Assembly: GCA_963828215.1 (NCBI GenBank)
Contig: CAWHFO010000057.1
Location: 43,281-107,280, forward strand
DNA: 64,000 nt
Direction of reading: 5' to 3'
Origin: CAVTJL01 sp963828215
GTDB lineage: Bacteria > Pseudomonadota > Alphaproteobacteria > Geminicoccales > Geminicoccaceae
The translations under genes and the position numbers were made by a program. This document shows, one piece after another, positions 32,466 through 40,365 of this stretch. Below the pieces are notes generated by a model, which had not been told where the DNA came from, searched no databases, and worked only from the letters and a program-made list of their open reading frames with translations. Each line of letters starts with the position of its first letter. Position 1 is the stretch's first letter.

Positions 32466-33872
32466 ATGGGCGAGCACATCCTCTTCCTCACCGGCCATAT
32501 GGCCGAACCCCGACTCCGCCGGGTGCTGGACGGCATGGGCGAGACCCCGTTCGCCTGGGAGGTGCGCAATCTCGGCGTCAAGGTCGCGGCCCTGATGACG
32601 CCCGAGATCGTCAAGCGCCGCCTGGGCCCGGTCGAGGGCGCCACGCGCGTCGTCCTGCCCGGCCGCTTCCGGGGCGATCTGGACGATCTCGGCCGGCATT
32701 TCGGGCTGCCGTTCGAGCGCGGCCCCGAGGAGGTCAAGGACCTGCCCCAGCATTTCGGCCGTGGCGGCGGGCTGGTCGACCTCTCGCGTCACGACTGCCG
32801 GATCTTCGCCGAGATCGTCGAGGCGCCGAGCCTCGGGGTCGAGGCGATCCTGGCGCGAGCCGCGCATTTTCGGGCCGAGGGCGCCGACGTCATCGATCTC
32901 GGCGGCCTGCCCGGCACGCCCTTCCCGCAGCTCGAGGAGGCCGTGCAGGCGCTCGTCGCGGAGGGTTTTTCGGTCAGCGTCGATTCGGGCGATCCCGAGG
33001 AGCTGCGCCGCGGCGCTCGGGCGGGTGCCGGCTTTCTCCTCAGCCTCACCGAGGAAACGCTCGACCTCGCCTTCGAGACCTCGGCCGTGCCGGTGCTGAT
33101 CCCCGCCCGTCACGGCGATCTCGAGAGCCTGCTTCGGGCCTCTGAGCGGCTGGAGCGGGCGGGCAGGCCGTTCCTCGCCGACCCGGTCCTCGACCCCATC
33201 CATTTCGGCTTTACCGAGTCGATCGTCCGCTATCACGAGCTCCGGCGGCGCCTGCCGGACACCGAGATCCTCATGGGCCTCGGCAATCTCACCGAGCTCA
33301 CCGACGCCGACACCACGGGCATCACCATGACCGTCATGGGCATCGTCTCCGAGCTGCACATCAAGAACGTCCTCGTCGTCCAGGTGAGCCCGCACTGCCG
33401 GCGCGCGGTGCGCGAGGCCGACCGCGCCCGCCGCATCCTCTACCGCGCCCGCGAGGAAGGCTCGCTGCCGCAGGGCATGGCGCCGGACCTCCTTTGCCTG
33501 CGCGACCGCCGGCCCTTTCCCAACACGGCGGCCGAGATCAGGGAGAACGCCACCAGGGTGACCGACCCCAATTTCCGGATCGAGGTCGCCCCGGACGCCA
33601 TCCACGTCTACAACCGGGACGGCCACCACACCGCCACCGACCCCTTCGATCTTTTCCCGCGGCTCGGGGTCGAGGGCGACGGCGGTCACGCCTTTTATCT
33701 CGGCGTCGAGCTGGCCCGGGCCGAGACCGCGCTCGAGCTGGGCAAGCGCTACACCCAGGACCAGAAGCTCGGCTGGGGCTGCGCCGTCGACCGGCCGGCG
33801 GAGGACAACACCCATCTCAAGGCGGCCGGCGCCACCCTCGAGGCCAAGCGCCGGCGCAAGGGATCGTCCTGA
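32466..33872 (+). CDS. Archaeal-type dihydropteroate synthase-like protein
   Basis: A 468-residue protein with an N-terminal domain of about 120 residues (DUF6513-like; FLTGHMAEPRLRRVLDGMG) and a TIM-barrel related to DHPS (GADVIDLGGLPGTPFPQL, SVDSGDPEEL, FLADPVLDPIHFGF). The ends of strands differ from folate DHPS. Proteins of this kind accompany H4MPT genes in archaea and methylotrophs and probably join the pterin to the beta-RFAP-derived ring (inference). It ends one base into the DUF447 gene. Confidence 0.82.
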   Translation: MGEHILFLTGHMAEPRLRRVLDGMGETPFAWEVRNLGVKVAALMTPEIVKRRLGPVEGATRVVLPGRFRGDLDDLGRHFGLPFERGPEEVKDLPQHFGRGGGLVDLSRHDCRIFAEIVEAPSLGVEAILARAAHFRAEGADVIDLGGLPGTPFPQLEEAVQALVAEGFSVSVDSGDPEELRRGARAGAGFLLSLTEETLDLAFETSAVPVLIPARHGDLESLLRASERLERAGRPFLADPVLDPIHFGFTESIVRYHELRRRLPDTEILMGLGNLTELTDADTTGITMTVMGIVSELHIKNVLVVQVSPHCRRAVREADRARRILYRAREEGSLPQGMAPDLLCLRDRRPFPNTAAEIRENATRVTDPNFRIEVAPDAIHVYNRDGHHTATDPFDLFPRLGVEGDGGHAFYLGVELARAETALELGKRYTQDQKLGWGCAVDRPAEDNTHLKAAGATLEAKRRRKGSS

Positions 33873-34462
33873 TGCCCTTCATCCGCGAGAGCATCGTCAC
33901 GACGCTCAATGAGGACGGCACGGCGCACATCGCCCCCCTGGGCGTCATCCTGGAGCTGCCCTTCCTGGTGCTCGCCCCGTTTCACCCTTCCTCCACCCTC
34001 GAGAATCTCCGCCGCCATCCTGCGGCCTGCATCAACTACGTGACCGACGTCCGCGTCTTCGCGGGCTGCATCTCGGGGCGGCAGCGCCAGTGGCCGGTGC
34101 GCCCGGCCGAGCGCATCCGGGGCCATCGCCTGGAGGCGGCGCTGGCGCACGCCGAGGTGGAGGTCGCCGAGCTGGTCGACGACGCCCAGCGCCCGCGGTT
34201 CCGCTGCCGGGAGGTGCACGAGGCGATGCATGTTCCGTTCCGCGGCCTCAACCGGGCCCAGGCGGCCGTCGTCGAGGCGGCGATCCTGGTCTCGCGCCTC
34301 CATCTCCTGCCGGCCGAGAAGATCGACCGCGAGATCGCCTATCTCGGGATCGCCATCGACAAGACCGCGGGGCCGGAGGAGCGGGAAGCCTGGGGCTGGC
34401 TCATGGAGGCGATCGCCAAGCATCGCCGGAACGGCGAAGGCGCTACGAGCCGCCCGACCTGA
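33872..34462 (+). CDS. DUF447-family protein
   Basis: A 196-residue protein resembling DUF447/split-barrel flavin proteins: RESIVTTLNEDGTAHIAPLG at the start, LAPFHPSSTLENLRRHPAACIN in the middle. The family is found in methanogens and H4MPT-using bacteria and is presumed to bind FMN. The start overlaps the preceding stop (TGATG), so it is cotranslated with the DHPS-like protein. Its enzymatic role is not established. Confidence 0.82.
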   Translation: MPFIRESIVTTLNEDGTAHIAPLGVILELPFLVLAPFHPSSTLENLRRHPAACINYVTDVRVFAGCISGRQRQWPVRPAERIRGHRLEAALAHAEVEVAELVDDAQRPRFRCREVHEAMHVPFRGLNRAQAAVVEAAILVSRLHLLPAEKIDREIAYLGIAIDKTAGPEEREAWGWLMEAIAKHRRNGEGATSRPT

Positions 34463-34510
34463 GGGCAGGAGCGGCGTAGCGCTCAGTTGGCAGCCGGCAC
34501 GAGCGGGTAG

Positions 34511-34744
34511 ATGCGCCCGGCGAGCGTCTGGCGCCCGGACGCAGCCCGGATCAGCCGTCGCACGCGCCTGGGCAAGATCACGACGCAGCTCGCCCGGAAT
34601 ATCACCGTGCCGACCCTGGACTCACTGATCGCCGCCATCGCTGTCCATCACGGCCTCGTCCTGGGCACCCGCAACAGCGCCGACTGCCGCCACTTTCCTT
34701 CCCTCGCCCTCGAGACTCCCTGGCAGGGAGGCTCGGCCGGGTGA
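34511..34744 (+). pseudogene. VapC-like PIN toxin fragment
   Basis: The last 50 residues (TLDSLIAAIAVHHGLVLGTR, then NSADCRHF) match the C-terminal part of PIN toxins, including the Asp of the DSLIAA helix. The N-terminal DTNV half and an antitoxin are absent, and the residues before it are Arg-rich and unlike the family. It is a decayed toxin between the DUF447 and SHMT genes and marks a past insertion into the C1 island. Confidence 0.65.
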
Positions 34745-34800
34745 GGATTGTCGGTGGCGAGAGGACTTGCGATGATCGAGCACCCGAAGATCGAGGGCGA

Positions 34801-36096
34801 ATGACGACACTACATCAGGGCTACTTCACGGCCGGGCTCGAGGCCGATCCGGAGCTGGCGGCGGCGATCCGGGGCGAGGGGCAGCGGCAGCAGGACCAGA
34901 TCGAGCTGATCGCGAGCGAGAACATCGTCTCCCGCTGCGTGCTCGAGGCGCAGGGCTCCGTGCTCACCAACAAGACCGTCGAGGGCCTGCCCGGCGCCCG
35001 CTACTATGGCGGTGCCGAGTTCGCCGATGCCGTGGAGCGCCTCGCCATCGAGCGCGCCTGCCGTCTTTTCGGCTGTGCCTTCGCCAACGTGCAGCCGCAT
35101 TCGGGCTCGAACGCCAACGCCGCCGTCTTCAAGGCGCTCCTGAAGCCGGGCGACACCATCCTCGCCATGGACACCGCTGCCGGCGGCCATATCAGCCACG
35201 GCCACCCCGCCACCCTCACCGGCCGCGACTACCGGATCGTCCGCTACGGCGTCGACCGCCGGAGCGAGCGGCTCGACATGGCCGAGGTCCTGACCCTGGC
35301 CCGCGAGCATCGCCCGCGGCTCGTCATCGCCGGTGGCTCGGCCTACCCCAGGATCATCGACTTCGCCGGCCTCCGCCGGATCGCCGACGAGGTCGGCGCC
35401 ATGCTCATGGCCGATATCGCCCACATCGCCGGCCTCGTCGCCGCCGGCCTGCACCCCTCCCCCTTTCCCCACGCCCAGGTGGTGACGACGACGACCTACA
35501 AGTCGCTGCGCGGCGCCCGCGGCGGCCTCGTCCTCTGGAACGACCCGGCGCTGACGAAGCGCCTCGATCTCGGCGTCTTTCCCGGTGTGCAGGGCTCGGT
35601 GATGCTGCACATCGTGGCGGGCAAGGCCGCCTGCCTCGCCGAGGCGCTGCGCCCGGAGTTTCATGAATGGAACGCGGCCGTGCTCGCCAATGCACGTGCT
35701 CTTGCCCTCACCCTGGTCGAGGGCGGCCTTCGGCTCGTCACCGGAGGCACCGACACCGGCCTCATGCTCGTCGACCTGCGCCTCAAGCAGCTCAAAGGGG
35801 AAGCCGCCGCCAAGGCGCTCGAGGCGGCGGGCCTCGCCTGCAACAAGAATCTCATTCCTTTCGATCCCGAGCCGCCGGAGCTGGCCTCGGGCCTCCGGCT
35901 GTCGAGCAATGCCGGCACGACCCGAGGCTTCGGAACGGCGGAGTTCCGCACGATCGGCGGCTGGATCGTCCGCGTCCTCGACGCCCTGACCGCCGGGCCG
36001 GCCGCCGCCGCCCAGGCCGAGGTGCGAGAGCAGGTCCGTAGCCTCTGCCAGAACTTCCCGATCTATCCGGGCCTCCAGGAGGAGAGCCGCGCATGA
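34801..36096 (+). CDS. Divergent serine hydroxymethyltransferase
   Basis: A 431-residue PLP enzyme of the SHMT family. Key residues are kept: IELIASEN, Glu and Tyr in VEGLPGARYYGG, ADIAHIAGLVAAGLHP, the PLP lysine in TTTTYKSLRGARGG and the Arg in TTRGF. It departs from ordinary GlyA, which has THKTLRGPRGG and YAEGYPGKRYYGG. Its place inside the cofactor cluster, coupled to mfnB by a 4-base overlap, suggests either an H4MPT-linked SHMT or a role in cofactor synthesis, not the housekeeping enzyme. Start at 34801 behind GAGGG. Confidence 0.83.
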   Translation: MTTLHQGYFTAGLEADPELAAAIRGEGQRQQDQIELIASENIVSRCVLEAQGSVLTNKTVEGLPGARYYGGAEFADAVERLAIERACRLFGCAFANVQPHSGSNANAAVFKALLKPGDTILAMDTAAGGHISHGHPATLTGRDYRIVRYGVDRRSERLDMAEVLTLAREHRPRLVIAGGSAYPRIIDFAGLRRIADEVGAMLMADIAHIAGLVAAGLHPSPFPHAQVVTTTTYKSLRGARGGLVLWNDPALTKRLDLGVFPGVQGSVMLHIVAGKAACLAEALRPEFHEWNAAVLANARALALTLVEGGLRLVTGGTDTGLMLVDLRLKQLKGEAAAKALEAAGLACNKNLIPFDPEPPELASGLRLSSNAGTTRGFGTAEFRTIGGWIVRVLDALTAGPAAAAQAEVREQVRSLCQNFPIYPGLQEESRA

Positions 36097-36875
36097 CCCT
36101 CATGCTCGCCAGCGTGGCCACCCTCGAGGAGGCGGAGCAGGCGCTGCGGCTCGGCGCCGACCTCATCGATCTCAAGGACCCGAGCCGTGGCGCTCTCGGC
36201 GCCTGGCCGCTGGGCCGGGTGCGGGACGCGGTCGGCCGCATCGGCGGGCGCCGCCCGACGAGCGCCACCATCGGCGATCTGCCGATGCGCCCCTCGGACG
36301 TGGCCGAGGCCGCCGCGGCCATGGCGGCAACGGGCGTGGACATCGTCAAGATCGGCTTTTTCGGGGGCGGCGATCCCGCCGGCTGCATCGAGGCCCTTCG
36401 TCCCCTGGCAGAGGGCGGGGTCCGTCTCGTCGCCGTGATGATGGCCGATCAGGACCCCTGCCTGTCGCTTGTCGGGACGCTTGCCGAGGCCGGCTTCTAC
36501 GGCGTCATGCTGGATACGGCCGACAAGCGGGCGGGCAGCCTCCGGGCACACCAGAAGGAAACAGTCCTCCGCGGCTTCGTCGAGCAGGCTCGGGCGCAGG
36601 GTCTCCTGACCGGGCTCGCAGGCTCCCTGGCCGTCGCCGACATAGCGCCGCTGGCCGCCCTCGGGCCGGACTATCTGGGCTTCCGTGGCGCCCTCTGCCG
36701 GGGGGATCGCAGCGGGACCCTTGATCCCGACCGCTTCGCCGCCGTCCAGGCAGCGCTCGCGAGGGCTCAGAGCAGGCGTGCCCCGAGGAGCGCCGTCGCC
36801 ACCGCCGGCGCACAGGTGGCGGCCCAGCCGGCCGCGGCTGGATCGGCATCCACCAGGCTCGCGAAATCGGCATAG
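36093..36875 (+). CDS. mfnB: (5-formylfuran-3-yl)methyl phosphate synthase
   Basis: A 260-residue TIM-barrel of the MfnB (DUF556) family. Catalytic Lys28 lies in IDLKDPSRGALGA, with Asp141 and Lys145 in MLDTADKRAG. The enzyme joins two glyceraldehyde-3-phosphate molecules to form the furan ring of methanofuran or methylofuran. It overlaps the SHMT gene by 4 bases. The last 30 residues are Ala/Arg-rich and lie over the end of the convergent MfnF-like gene, so the tail may be an accretion. Confidence 0.9.
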   Translation: MTLMLASVATLEEAEQALRLGADLIDLKDPSRGALGAWPLGRVRDAVGRIGGRRPTSATIGDLPMRPSDVAEAAAAMAATGVDIVKIGFFGGGDPAGCIEALRPLAEGGVRLVAVMMADQDPCLSLVGTLAEAGFYGVMLDTADKRAGSLRAHQKETVLRGFVEQARAQGLLTGLAGSLAVADIAPLAALGPDYLGFRGALCRGDRSGTLDPDRFAAVQAALARAQSRRAPRSAVATAGAQVAAQPAAAGSASTRLAKSA

Positions 36876-37801
36876 GGCCGCCCGCAACGGTCGGCGAGAT
36901 CGCGGACAAGATGCCTGCCACAGCCGGCGCCGACGAGCGGCGCCGTGTCGGCCACGAGATCGCGCGACAGGACGAGGGCGAGCGCGTCGGCGATGCGCCG
37001 CAGCTGCGTCTCGGCGAGCCAGGCAGCGAGCCGCCGCCATGCCGGCAGCGGCACGTCGGCGAGATCGGCACCGACCATCCGGGCCAGACGACGAGCACTC
37101 CCCGTCTCCGTCTTGGCCCCGCCATCGGCCGCCGGATGCTGGTCCATCGGCTCGTCGAGCCGGCCGAGCAGACGGTAGACGTCGGCGGTGGTGGCAAAAA
37201 GCTCGTTCATGAGTGGCACCTGTCGTCCGGCGATCGGTGCCGTGTGGGCGATCGCCATCACGGGCGTGCGTGTCAGCCCCTGGTAGACGAGCTCGCCGGC
37301 GGCGAGACGCTCGCGATCCGTCGACCCTTCGGTCAGCACCCGGCCGCCGGCAAAGGGAAGAATGTCGGTCGTGGTGCTGCCGAGGTCGACGACGATACCC
37401 TCCGGCAGGCGATCGGCCACGAGGAGCGCCGTCGCAAGCCAGTTGGCAGAGGCCACCTCCAGAGCTCGGGCGCGCGCGGCCGCCGGGGCGACCAGCCCGG
37501 TCCGTCCGGCGAGCACGCGGAGCTCGACAAAGTGCCGCTCCGCGACATCGAGCAGCCCTGCCACGCCGCTCGCCCGATCCGAGAAAAGGTCGGCGAGCTC
37601 GCCCGTCATGGTCAGCGCCACGAGATCCGGAGGCCCCAGCTGCGCCCTCACCGCCTCGAGCGCCGTCTCCAGCCGGTCCAGACCCTGCCACAGTGCGCAG
37701 GGCAGCTGCAGCGCCGCGACGACCCGCCCCGCTTCCGTCACCTGCGCGGCCTTGAGATGGGCGCCGCCGAGATCGAGACCGGTGACGAGGCGCTCAGCCA
37801 T
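36767..37801 (-). CDS. ASKHA-fold protein of methylofuran synthesis (MfnF-like)
   Basis: A 344-residue hydantoinase/oxoprolinase-like ASKHA protein: VTGLDLGGAHLKAAQVTEAG and VVDLGSTTTDILPF are its phosphate loops, and GCGRHLVRDLA lies near the end. In methanogens MfnF of this superfamily couples the furan phosphate to gamma-glutamyl-tyramine. Homologues sit in bacterial H4MPT/methylofuran clusters. The start is the ATG at 37801, overlapping the ATP-grasp stop by 8 bases. The 3' end overlaps mfnB by 109 bases in convergent orientation. Confidence 0.83.
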   Translation of the reverse strand: MAERLVTGLDLGGAHLKAAQVTEAGRVVAALQLPCALWQGLDRLETALEAVRAQLGPPDLVALTMTGELADLFSDRASGVAGLLDVAERHFVELRVLAGRTGLVAPAAARARALEVASANWLATALLVADRLPEGIVVDLGSTTTDILPFAGGRVLTEGSTDRERLAAGELVYQGLTRTPVMAIAHTAPIAGRQVPLMNELFATTADVYRLLGRLDEPMDQHPAADGGAKTETGSARRLARMVGADLADVPLPAWRRLAAWLAETQLRRIADALALVLSRDLVADTAPLVGAGCGRHLVRDLADRCGRPYADFASLVDADPAAAGWAATCAPAVATALLGARLL

Positions 37802-38792
37802 GCGCCTGCTCCGGCCGCACGGCCACGGCCCGCGTCGGCCGGAGGCAATCACGCGACGGCGGCAGGTCGGCCAGCAGATCGAGAGCGAGCGCCGCCGCAT
37901 TGACACCCAGCGCCTCGCCGAGCCCGGCATAGGCGGTGGTGAGGCGTGGATTGACCTCGAGCAGCACCGGCCCTTCCGCCGTCAGGACCAGATCGACGCC
38001 GATGTGGCCGAAGAGGCCGGGCATCGCGGCGGCGATGGCGGCGGCAAGAGGCTCGAGCCTGACCCGATGCTGCTCGGCTCCGCCGACGATCACGCCCTCG
38101 AAATGAAAAAGGCCATCGGCCGCCTGGTGGACGAGCTGGCGGTTGCAGGACAGGAGCCGGGCCTGGCCATGGGCGCAGAGCATGGAGAGGCTGAGCGGCT
38201 CGCCGGCGATCCAAGGCTGCGCCACCGCCGTTTTTTGCTCGTTCCAGGCTGTAGCCAGCCGAGCCGCATCGGCCACCCGACGTGTCCCGAGGCAGCCGGC
38301 CCCGTCGTCGGGCTTCAGGACCCAACCCGAGGAGGATGGGGGCGGCGCCTCGCCGGGGGCTGCCGTCGGCGCCACCCACAGGCCGGCTGCTGCCAGATGG
38401 CGCGACGTCGCAAGTTTGCTGGCCGCCAGCCGGATCGTGGCGGGCTCGCTCGCCATCACCCGAATGCCTGCATCCCTGCCGATGCTCGCCAGGGCCTCGA
38501 GAGCACCGTCGGTTTCCGGCGCGATCGGCCAGAGCAGCTCGCCCGGCGCCAGCAGTCGGCGCAACGCAGCAGGCAGGTCGCAAGGCTCGTCCAGCCTGAT
38601 GGTGGTGACGGGCGCGGGCGCCGGCGGCAGGCGCCAGTCGCGGGTCGCTCGCACCTCGCATTCCGGCAATGCGACCAGATCGGCGAGGAGGCGGTCGGCC
38701 ATCAGCAGGCCCTCGGCGGCCAGCGAGACCGGCAAGGGCTGGGCCAGGCAGCCGCCACCCGTTATCCATTCGACGACCAGAACGCGCAGCAC
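37794..38792 (-). CDS. ATP-grasp ligase (MfnD-like)
   Basis: A 332-residue ATP-grasp protein: VLVVEWITGGG at the very start, ATP-binding GWVLKPDDGAGCLGTRRV and metal site VLLEVNPRLTTAYAGLGEAL. Archaeal MfnD, of similar build, ligates glutamate to tyramine in methanofuran synthesis; here the product would go to the MfnF-like protein encoded next. The GTG at 38792 is the only start that keeps the conserved first strand; it has no evident ribosome site. Open codons upstream belong to the divergent HisA-like gene. Confidence 0.82.
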   Translation of the reverse strand: MLRVLVVEWITGGGCLAQPLPVSLAAEGLLMADRLLADLVALPECEVRATRDWRLPPAPAPVTTIRLDEPCDLPAALRRLLAPGELLWPIAPETDGALEALASIGRDAGIRVMASEPATIRLAASKLATSRHLAAAGLWVAPTAAPGEAPPPSSSGWVLKPDDGAGCLGTRRVADAARLATAWNEQKTAVAQPWIAGEPLSLSMLCAHGQARLLSCNRQLVHQAADGLFHFEGVIVGGAEQHRVRLEPLAAAIAAAMPGLFGHIGVDLVLTAEGPVLLEVNPRLTTAYAGLGEALGVNAAALALDLLADLPPSRDCLRPTRAVAVRPEQAHG

Positions 38793-38801
38793 GGGCCAAC
38801 G

Positions 38802-39509
38802 ATGTCCGATTTCGAGATCCTGCCGGTGATCGACCTGATGGGCGGTCAGGTCGTCCATGCCCGGGCCGGGGAGCGGGACCGCTATCGCCCGCTCGACGGC
38901 TCGGTGCTCTGCCGCAGCGCCGATCCCCGAGCCGTGGTCGATGGCCTCCTGGGTCTCCACCCCTTCCGCGCCATCTACATCGCCGATCTCGATGCGATCA
39001 GGAAGCAGGGCGATCATCGGGGCACCCTCCGCAGCCTGCGGGCCGACTTCCCCGGGCTCGACTTCTGGGTCGACGCCGGCTTCAACGACCGTGGCGATTG
39101 CCGGAGCTTCCTCGATGCCGGGCTCGGCAGGCTCGTTCTCGGCAGCGAGAGCCAGACCGATCTCGGGCTCGTCGAGGAGTTCAGGGGCGAGCCGAGACTG
39201 ACCCTCTCCCTGGACTTCAAGGGTTCCGAGCGGCTCGGGCCCCCTGCCCTCTTCGCGCGGCCGGAGCTCTGGCCCGGGCACCTCATCGTCATGACGCTGG
39301 CCCGGGTCGGCGGCAGCACCGGCCCCGACCATGAGCGGCTGAGAGAGGTCCGCGCCTGGGCGCCGGCGAGCCGGGTCTACGCCGCCGGCGGCGTGCGCGG
39401 GACGGCGGATCTCGAAGCCCTCGCCGCCAATGGCGTCGCCGGCGCGCTCGTGGCCAGCGCCCTCCATGACGGGAGGCTCGATCGGGCCGGGCTCGCCCGC
39501 CTCGGTTGA
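38802..39509 (+). CDS. HisA/HisF-family protein of the methylofuran cluster
   Basis: A 235-residue TIM-barrel related to HisA: ILPVIDLMGGQVVHARAGER at the N-terminus and YAAGGVRGTADLEALAANG at the C-terminal phosphate site. The histidine-pathway context is absent. Homologues accompany H4MPT and methylofuran genes in methylotrophs, where the reaction is unknown to me. Its ATG is only 9 bases from the GTG of the divergent ATP-grasp gene, and no ribosome site is visible. Confidence 0.82.
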   Translation: MSDFEILPVIDLMGGQVVHARAGERDRYRPLDGSVLCRSADPRAVVDGLLGLHPFRAIYIADLDAIRKQGDHRGTLRSLRADFPGLDFWVDAGFNDRGDCRSFLDAGLGRLVLGSESQTDLGLVEEFRGEPRLTLSLDFKGSERLGPPALFARPELWPGHLIVMTLARVGGSTGPDHERLREVRAWAPASRVYAAGGVRGTADLEALAANGVAGALVASALHDGRLDRAGLARLG

Positions 39510-39555
39510 GTCGCGTCTCTTTGCCGTCCTGGCCACCTGCGGTGTCATGGGAATG

Positions 39556-39589
39556 AAAAAGCCCGCGTCTTCCCGAGGAAGACGCGGGC
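39556..39589 (-). terminator. Rho-independent terminator of fae
   Basis: Perfect 13-base stem (GCCCGCGTCTTCC with GGAAGACGCGGGC), 3-base loop, and a run of five T on the minus strand. It lies 43 bases after the TAG that closes the fae extension frame, but 217 bases after the fae TGA. Confidence 0.85.
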
Positions 39590-39631
39590 TCGACTTGTCT
39601 CACGCATCGCTGCTCGTCCGGGTCTTCGACC

Positions 39632-39805
39632 CTATTTCATTCCAAGCAGCCGGAGCAGGGACTCCCACCAGCCTGTGCTCTGAGGAGCCGCCGGTCTCGC
39701 CGATGCCGCCGATGGTTGCGGCCTGGCTTTCACCGGCTCCTGCCGTCCGATCGACGACGGAGCCACGGGTTCAGCCTTCGGCGCAGGTGGAGCCGCTGGT
39801 TCCTT
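39632..39805 (-). other. In-frame coding-like extension after the fae stop
   Basis: After the fae TGA (39806-39808) the same frame stays open for 57 codons to a TAG at 39632. The translation is a Pro/Ala/Lys linker (KEPAAPPAPKAEPVAPSS...) ending in STGWWESLLRLLGMK, a likely amphipathic helix. Composition is protein-like and the terminator follows the TAG closely. It may be a tail lost by a nonsense mutation, a read-through product, or an effect of a sequence error. Confidence 0.5.
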
Positions 39806-40315
39806 TCAAGCAGCCTGGAAGGGATGGTGCGACTGATCCTTCTTCTGGACCACCTCGGCCGGCGTCGGCTTGCCGCTGACGGCGCCCTTGATGGCCATCT
39901 TCGTGGCGCGGTGGTTGTAGTCCTGGATCTTCTGGTCGTCGGCGGCTTCCCAGTGGATGAAGACACCGACGCAGATGAAGAGATTGTCGGCCTCGTCCTG
40001 CGGGATCGTGCCGTCGGCGACGCAGTCGGCGACCGCCAGGGCGACGGCGCGCTGGGCCGGCCCGAACATCTGGACCGCCTGCTTGGCGCCCTTGATGGTC
40101 ACCTTGTTGAACATCACCGTCGCGGGCTTGACCATGAGGTTCGGCTCGAGCACGGCGAGAAGCCCGTTCACCCCTTCCTTCTGGTTCGTCAGGGTGAGCG
40201 CAAAGGCCTGCTCTGCCGGGCTGCCGCGAGGGCCGATGATCAGGTCGATATGGGCAACCTCGTTGCCGTCACCGACGAGCGCCTCGCCGACGAGCATGCG
40301 GTCGATCTTGGGCAT
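39806..40315 (-). CDS. fae: Formaldehyde-activating enzyme
   Basis: A 169-residue Fae with the family signature MLVGEALVGDGNEVAHIDL (catalytic His22), MFNKVTIKGAKQAVQMFGPA and VFIHWEAADD. It condenses formaldehyde with H4MPT to methylene-H4MPT, the entry to MtdB-Mch-Fhc. The length to the TGA equals known Fae proteins, and HHPFQAA resembles the usual C-terminus. GGGAGG lies before the ATG at 40315; codons upstream are unlikely. An unusual in-frame extension follows the stop. Confidence 0.96.
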   Translation of the reverse strand: MPKIDRMLVGEALVGDGNEVAHIDLIIGPRGSPAEQAFALTLTNQKEGVNGLLAVLEPNLMVKPATVMFNKVTIKGAKQAVQMFGPAQRAVALAVADCVADGTIPQDEADNLFICVGVFIHWEAADDQKIQDYNHRATKMAIKGAVSGKPTPAEVVQKKDQSHHPFQAA

Positions 40316-40365
40316 AAACAGCCTCCCTTCGTAGGACACCTGATCAAGGACAGTTCTAAGGATGC

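Noticed and set aside
37794..39548. A 584-residue ATP-grasp protein
   Set aside because: Everything upstream of 38792 is antisense to the HisA-like gene; the conserved first strand begins at the GTG at 38792.
39730..39966. A separate small minus-strand gene overlapping the end of fae
   Set aside because: It is an Arg-rich out-of-frame shadow; the frame continuing fae itself is the protein-like one.
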